NCBI GenBank assembly: GCA_031289615.1
Contig: JAITPD010000010.1
Coordinates: 1 to 64,000 of the forward strand
DNA: 64,000 nt
Direction of reading: 5' to 3'
Source of the DNA: Lactobacillaceae bacterium
GTDB taxonomy: Bacteria > Bacillota > Bacilli > Lactobacillales > Lactobacillaceae
Part shown: in pieces, positions 60,468 to 64,000 of the stretch
How positions within the stretch are numbered: the stretch's first letter is position 1
Layout of the letters: each line of letters opens with the position of its first letter
Translations under genes and position numbers: made by a program
Notes under the pieces: model-generated
Seen by the model: only the letters and a program-made list of their open reading frames with translations
What the model was told of the DNA's origin: nothing
Databases searched by the model: none

Positions 60468-62045
60468 TTATCCTTGTGGCTCATACTTTGCGAGCGCTTC
60501 TGCTTTTGTCTTCACAAGCCCTTCAAGCAAGTCGAGATGTTCTGCAATATGAATGTTGAGATATTGATCATACAAGTCCTGATTACTTAACAGAATCTCC
60601 CAGAACTTATCACGATACACATACTTGAAATTATTCTTCAAATTCAAAATCGAACCATACATAGTGTGCAAGATTTGACGCGCATCGTCATTATCGATCA
60701 ACGTCAAAACGTTTTCTTGATTCATCTCTGCTGGCTTAGGTGCTGTTCCGTTGGTTTGCGCATTGAAATGATAAAAGGCTTTCACATCATCCAAATTTTC
60801 ATACGCAAATTGATAAAGTTCCAACATAAATTTTGGATCCTTGTGCGCAATCACACGTAATGCTTCCAACCAGTTCGTTCCAGCGGTTTTAACATGCCAA
60901 CCATGCTTACCTGACAAACGACCGATGATTTCGTATACTGAGAGCTTATCAGAGCCAGAATGGATGCTGAGCTTATAACCAAAATGTTGCGCAATTGCTT
61001 CGTGCACCACATATTCGCGTTCAAAACGTTCAACATCGCCAATATAATCAATCGCCTTTTGGAATTCTCCATAGAAACGGGGAGCCATCGTAACCGGCTT
61101 AACACCTTTTTTCACAACTTCATTAGCAAAGAAGAAATGATTTTCAGGAGTTGTTTGATAAGGCGTTTCATCCATTGAAATTTCAAAGTCCAAGTTATAC
61201 GGCACGATAAAGCGTTCGTAAATATCGGTCGCAAACAAGATTGCATCGTAGAACGTCAATACTGATTCTTGCAACGCTTGTGTGTCAAAATGAACTTGCA
61301 CTCCATCACCAACTTCAAATGTCTGATCCAAGTATTTCGTGTTAAAATATTCAATTTGATCAGCATCCAGAGCGTTAAAACGTTGTGCCAAAGCATCTGG
61401 ATCAAGATTTACAACATCGCTATGAATCTCTTCCGTACAATCCAACGTAATCATTGAGCAACCACTTTTGATTGCATAATCAATTTCATACGGCGCCTTC
61501 ACGTGATCTCCATCCGCACCCCAGCCAGCAGTGTAACCTTCTTCAAAGACTGACCATGAGGCTGCTTGGAAAACATCTGTCACCGTGCGACCTGTCAACG
61601 CATACTCACGAATTGATTGTTGCGCTAAGACTGGCATAATATTGTGTTGCTTGAACAACCGTAAATGAGCATTCGAAGCAACTCCCAAACGATCGCCCAA
61701 CCCAAATGAGTTTTTATAATGGCGCCGAGACGTTGGACGAATCCACTTAAACCTTTTCGCCAAAACATTATTATTATGTTCATTCAACTCAGCAACTAAC
61801 AATGTCGAATCCACATCTGTTAACTGATCAAGTGCAATAAATTCGTCCGCAGTCAAACGATTCTCATAGACAACCAAATATTTTTCAATTTGGTTATCGT
61901 CATTTTGATGCTTGAGAATAAAATAGATATTACGGCGATCAACTTGGATTGATGGCGAGTAAATTTCAGAATTGGTCAATCCTTCGTACGCACCATTCGC
62001 GTCAAAAATTGCTTGCACGTCAGTTAATAAATCAGCTAAAATCAT
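60468..62045 (-). CDS. uxaE: Tagaturonate epimerase family protein
   Basis: About 525 aa; FGLGDRLGVASNAHLRLFKQHNIMPVLAQQSIRE; directly upstream of uxaC; start ATG 62045 with GGAGGAATTT RBS. Confidence 0.7.
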   Translation of the reverse strand: MILADLLTDVQAIFDANGAYEGLTNSEIYSPSIQVDRRNIYFILKHQNDDNQIEKYLVVYENRLTADEFIALDQLTDVDSTLLVAELNEHNNNVLAKRFKWIRPTSRRHYKNSFGLGDRLGVASNAHLRLFKQHNIMPVLAQQSIREYALTGRTVTDVFQAASWSVFEEGYTAGWGADGDHVKAPYEIDYAIKSGCSMITLDCTEEIHSDVVNLDPDALAQRFNALDADQIEYFNTKYLDQTFEVGDGVQVHFDTQALQESVLTFYDAILFATDIYERFIVPYNLDFEISMDETPYQTTPENHFFFANEVVKKGVKPVTMAPRFYGEFQKAIDYIGDVERFEREYVVHEAIAQHFGYKLSIHSGSDKLSVYEIIGRLSGKHGWHVKTAGTNWLEALRVIAHKDPKFMLELYQFAYENLDDVKAFYHFNAQTNGTAPKPAEMNQENVLTLIDNDDARQILHTMYGSILNLKNNFKYVYRDKFWEILLSNQDLYDQYLNIHIAEHLDLLEGLVKTKAEALAKYEPQG

Positions 62046-62077
62046 AAATTCCTCCAAAAGTGGGTAATTGTCTAATT

Positions 62078-62095
62078 AATGTTCACGTGAACATT
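62078..62095. promoter_or_regulatory. 18-bp perfect palindrome, candidate LacI-family operator
   Basis: AATGTTCACGTGAACATT, 33 bp upstream of the uxaE start. Confidence 0.7.
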
Positions 62096-62148
62096 TTGTA
62101 AGTTTATAACACCATCAAGGCTTTACTAGGCATAACATCGCCATAACT

Positions 62149-62162
62149 TGTAAGCGATTTCA
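62149..62162. promoter_or_regulatory. cre-like (CcpA) site
   Basis: TGTAAGCGATTTCA, 13/14 to TGWAARCGYTWNCW. Confidence 0.5.
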
Positions 62163-62310
62163 GTATATCATATTTGTTTTATGCACACGTACACATTTCC
62201 AACAAAAATCTTATTCTTCATAGAATCTCCTAAAAACCGGAGTATTTTGTGGCCGCAACAAAAAAATGATTAATCCCAATTAAGAAATTAATCATCAGCT
62301 TTGAAATATT

Positions 62311-62955
62311 TTATTTTCCTTCGATCTCAAGCTCTTGCAGGCGTTCATCAATCAACGACAACACCCTTGCTCGATTATCAGCATCTTCAAGGTCATACTC
62401 TTGCAAATTAATGCGCATCTTAGGAGACGCATCGTATTCTTCATACCACTTGCGATATGCGTTCCACATCTTCAAATAATAAGCGCGCAACTCAGCATTA
62501 TCATCAAACTGTTCATAATCACGTCCACGCTTTTTGATCCGATACAAGATCGTTTCAAAATCAGCATCTGCAAATACCATCAAGTCAGGACGTCCCTTTT
62601 TCGTAACGGAAATTTCTTCCATCATGTTGTTTAGCAGGTTCATATAAACATCTAACTCTGCGTCAGAAATATTTCCAGAGCTGTGATTTTCCTTGGTAAA
62701 TAAGGCATCCTCATAAATTGAACGGTCCAAAACATTGTTGTCATCCGCCAAAGCCTTTTTAATCATGGCAAAACGCTTATTCAAAAAATAAATCTGTAGC
62801 AAAAATCCGTATTGCTTTGGATCAGCGTAATACAGTGGTAGCACAGGGTTCTCCCCGACTGGTTCAAAGAAAGCCTTTGTCCCTTTGTGCGTTGCAATTA
62901 AATCCGTTAAGGTTGTCTTACCAACCCCAATCATGCCTGCTGTGATTATCACCAT
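62311..62955 (-). CDS. Deoxynucleoside kinase
   Basis: MVIITAGMIGVGKTTLTDLIATHKGTKAFFEPV..., NVLDRSIYEDALF; start corrected from 62991. Confidence 0.93.
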   Translation of the reverse strand: MVIITAGMIGVGKTTLTDLIATHKGTKAFFEPVGENPVLPLYYADPKQYGFLLQIYFLNKRFAMIKKALADDNNVLDRSIYEDALFTKENHSSGNISDAELDVYMNLLNNMMEEISVTKKGRPDLMVFADADFETILYRIKKRGRDYEQFDDNAELRAYYLKMWNAYRKWYEEYDASPKMRINLQEYDLEDADNRARVLSLIDERLQELEIEGK

Positions 62956-63087
62956 GATTGTCCTTCTTTCGTTAATTTTTATCTTCATCATCAGCTAACA
63001 AAACGTTAGGAATATGCTATATCCATATTAACGAAATCAGGCGAGAAAAACAACTACAAGGGGTGTAATATTTGTCTTAATTTTGTT

Positions 63088-63822
63088 TTAATTTAAAAAT
63101 CGGCCATATGAATCAAGCATTACGTCTGGCATATGGTTGCGGTATGGCGATAAAGTTTCCTGGCTATTGTGCAGAATAATAACATTTCCAGGCAACCGCA
63201 CACCCAGAAAGTGAACAATATCCCCTGGTTGATCAAGGTACTCAATTTTTGCTTGGTTTGCATCAATTCTAGCACGATGTTTGACGATGAATTCAGCCGA
63301 AAATCCTGGCGTATTAACTGCCACAGCCTGTTCAATCCGTGGGCAAACAATCGCAGTGTAAACAGCAAACTTACCGCCTCGTGAATGCCCACTCACCAGC
63401 AAGTCGCCGTATTCTTCAGGCAACTCATTAACAAAATCACGCACTTTTTCATACACTTCCGTTGAAATAACCATGCTCTTTAAATTATCCCACCATTCCA
63501 CCAAGTTAACGGTACCGCGGAAAATCAAGGTATAATTCGTCTGTGTTGGGCTCTCGAGCACAAATGCAGTAGCCAATTCGTCATGATAGACAGCGACAAT
63601 GCGATGCGCACAGAGCCAATAGTTCGGTTGAATTGCATTTAGTAAGCTAGCCCACCCGCTTTGCCCGATCATAATCGGCAGTTGGTTCGCCTTTAACTTT
63701 TTTTTGGCCATTTCTAAAATAGTTTGAATGGTTTGTTCTTTGATACTTAGAAATTCGGCGTCAGAGATTGCGTAGATTAACGCGTCTAACAGAATTAAAT
63801 TTTCGTTGCTTAGTTTACGCAT
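63088..63822 (-). CDS. DUF2974 (Mbeg1-like) alpha/beta-hydrolase
   Basis: LIFRGTVNLVEWWDNLKSMV, DLLVSGHSRGGKFAVYTA nucleophile elbow GHSRG; start corrected from 63876. Confidence 0.8.
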   Translation of the reverse strand: MRKLSNENLILLDALIYAISDAEFLSIKEQTIQTILEMAKKKLKANQLPIMIGQSGWASLLNAIQPNYWLCAHRIVAVYHDELATAFVLESPTQTNYTLIFRGTVNLVEWWDNLKSMVISTEVYEKVRDFVNELPEEYGDLLVSGHSRGGKFAVYTAIVCPRIEQAVAVNTPGFSAEFIVKHRARIDANQAKIEYLDQPGDIVHFLGVRLPGNVIILHNSQETLSPYRNHMPDVMLDSYGRFLN

Positions 63823-64000
63823 CTGAGCTCCGCCTTTCTGTTTTCCATTTGTAATGGCATTAATTGTGGATCGCATTGATTCTTACCAATATTATGCTGG
63901 AGTTGATCAGCTTCAGCATAATGTTGTAATGAAACATCTTGGCCATTTTATTTAATGCGTGGTGGTTTGAAATGATGATAGTAGGTGATAACGCGAGGTA

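Overview
64 kb chromosomal window from a low-GC Lactobacillales genome. Gene content and order suggest the Leuconostocaceae / Weissella-like group, but that is inference. Almost every credible gene is on the minus strand: the hrcA-grpE-dnaK-dnaJ heat-shock operon, a DUF916/DUF3324 surface protein, rpoD-dnaG, a GT-C glycosyltransferase, a HAD phosphatase, a GRP sugar transporter, hup, der, rpsA, cmk, a LysM protein, recQ, ribU-rluB-scpB-scpA-xerD-cvfB, a CPA2 antiporter, an orphan RelB/DinJ antitoxin, dtd, relA/spoT, dnaE, dfrA, an ABC-F protein, cca, recD2, a TPR protein, a phosphoglycerate-mutase-like phosphatase, purB, nrdG/nrdD, yfcE, rdgB, murI, a LacI-regulated hexuronate (pectin) operon, a deoxynucleoside kinase and a DUF2974 hydrolase. 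Most notable observations: (1) a family of about 200-bp intergenic elements, five copies in 33 kb and in both orientations, with imperfect terminal inverted repeats and a branched fold whose helices show compensatory changes; two copies lie between a stop codon and a terminator, so they are probably transcribed; (2) an Rgg-like regulator apparently truncated by an IS3-family insertion, divergent from a 21-aa peptide ORF with a strong RBS and a palindrome in between; (3) dnaG lacking any ATG/GTG/TTG start that would keep its zinc-binding motif, implying an AUC/AUU start; (4) a cysteine-free DnaJ in the dnaK operon; (5) a complete-looking intracellular galacturonide operon (UxaE, UxaC, GH28, GPH transporter, six-hairpin glycosidase, LacI) with an 18-bp palindromic operator and a cre-like site. 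No rRNA, tRNA or CRISPR array was recognised.
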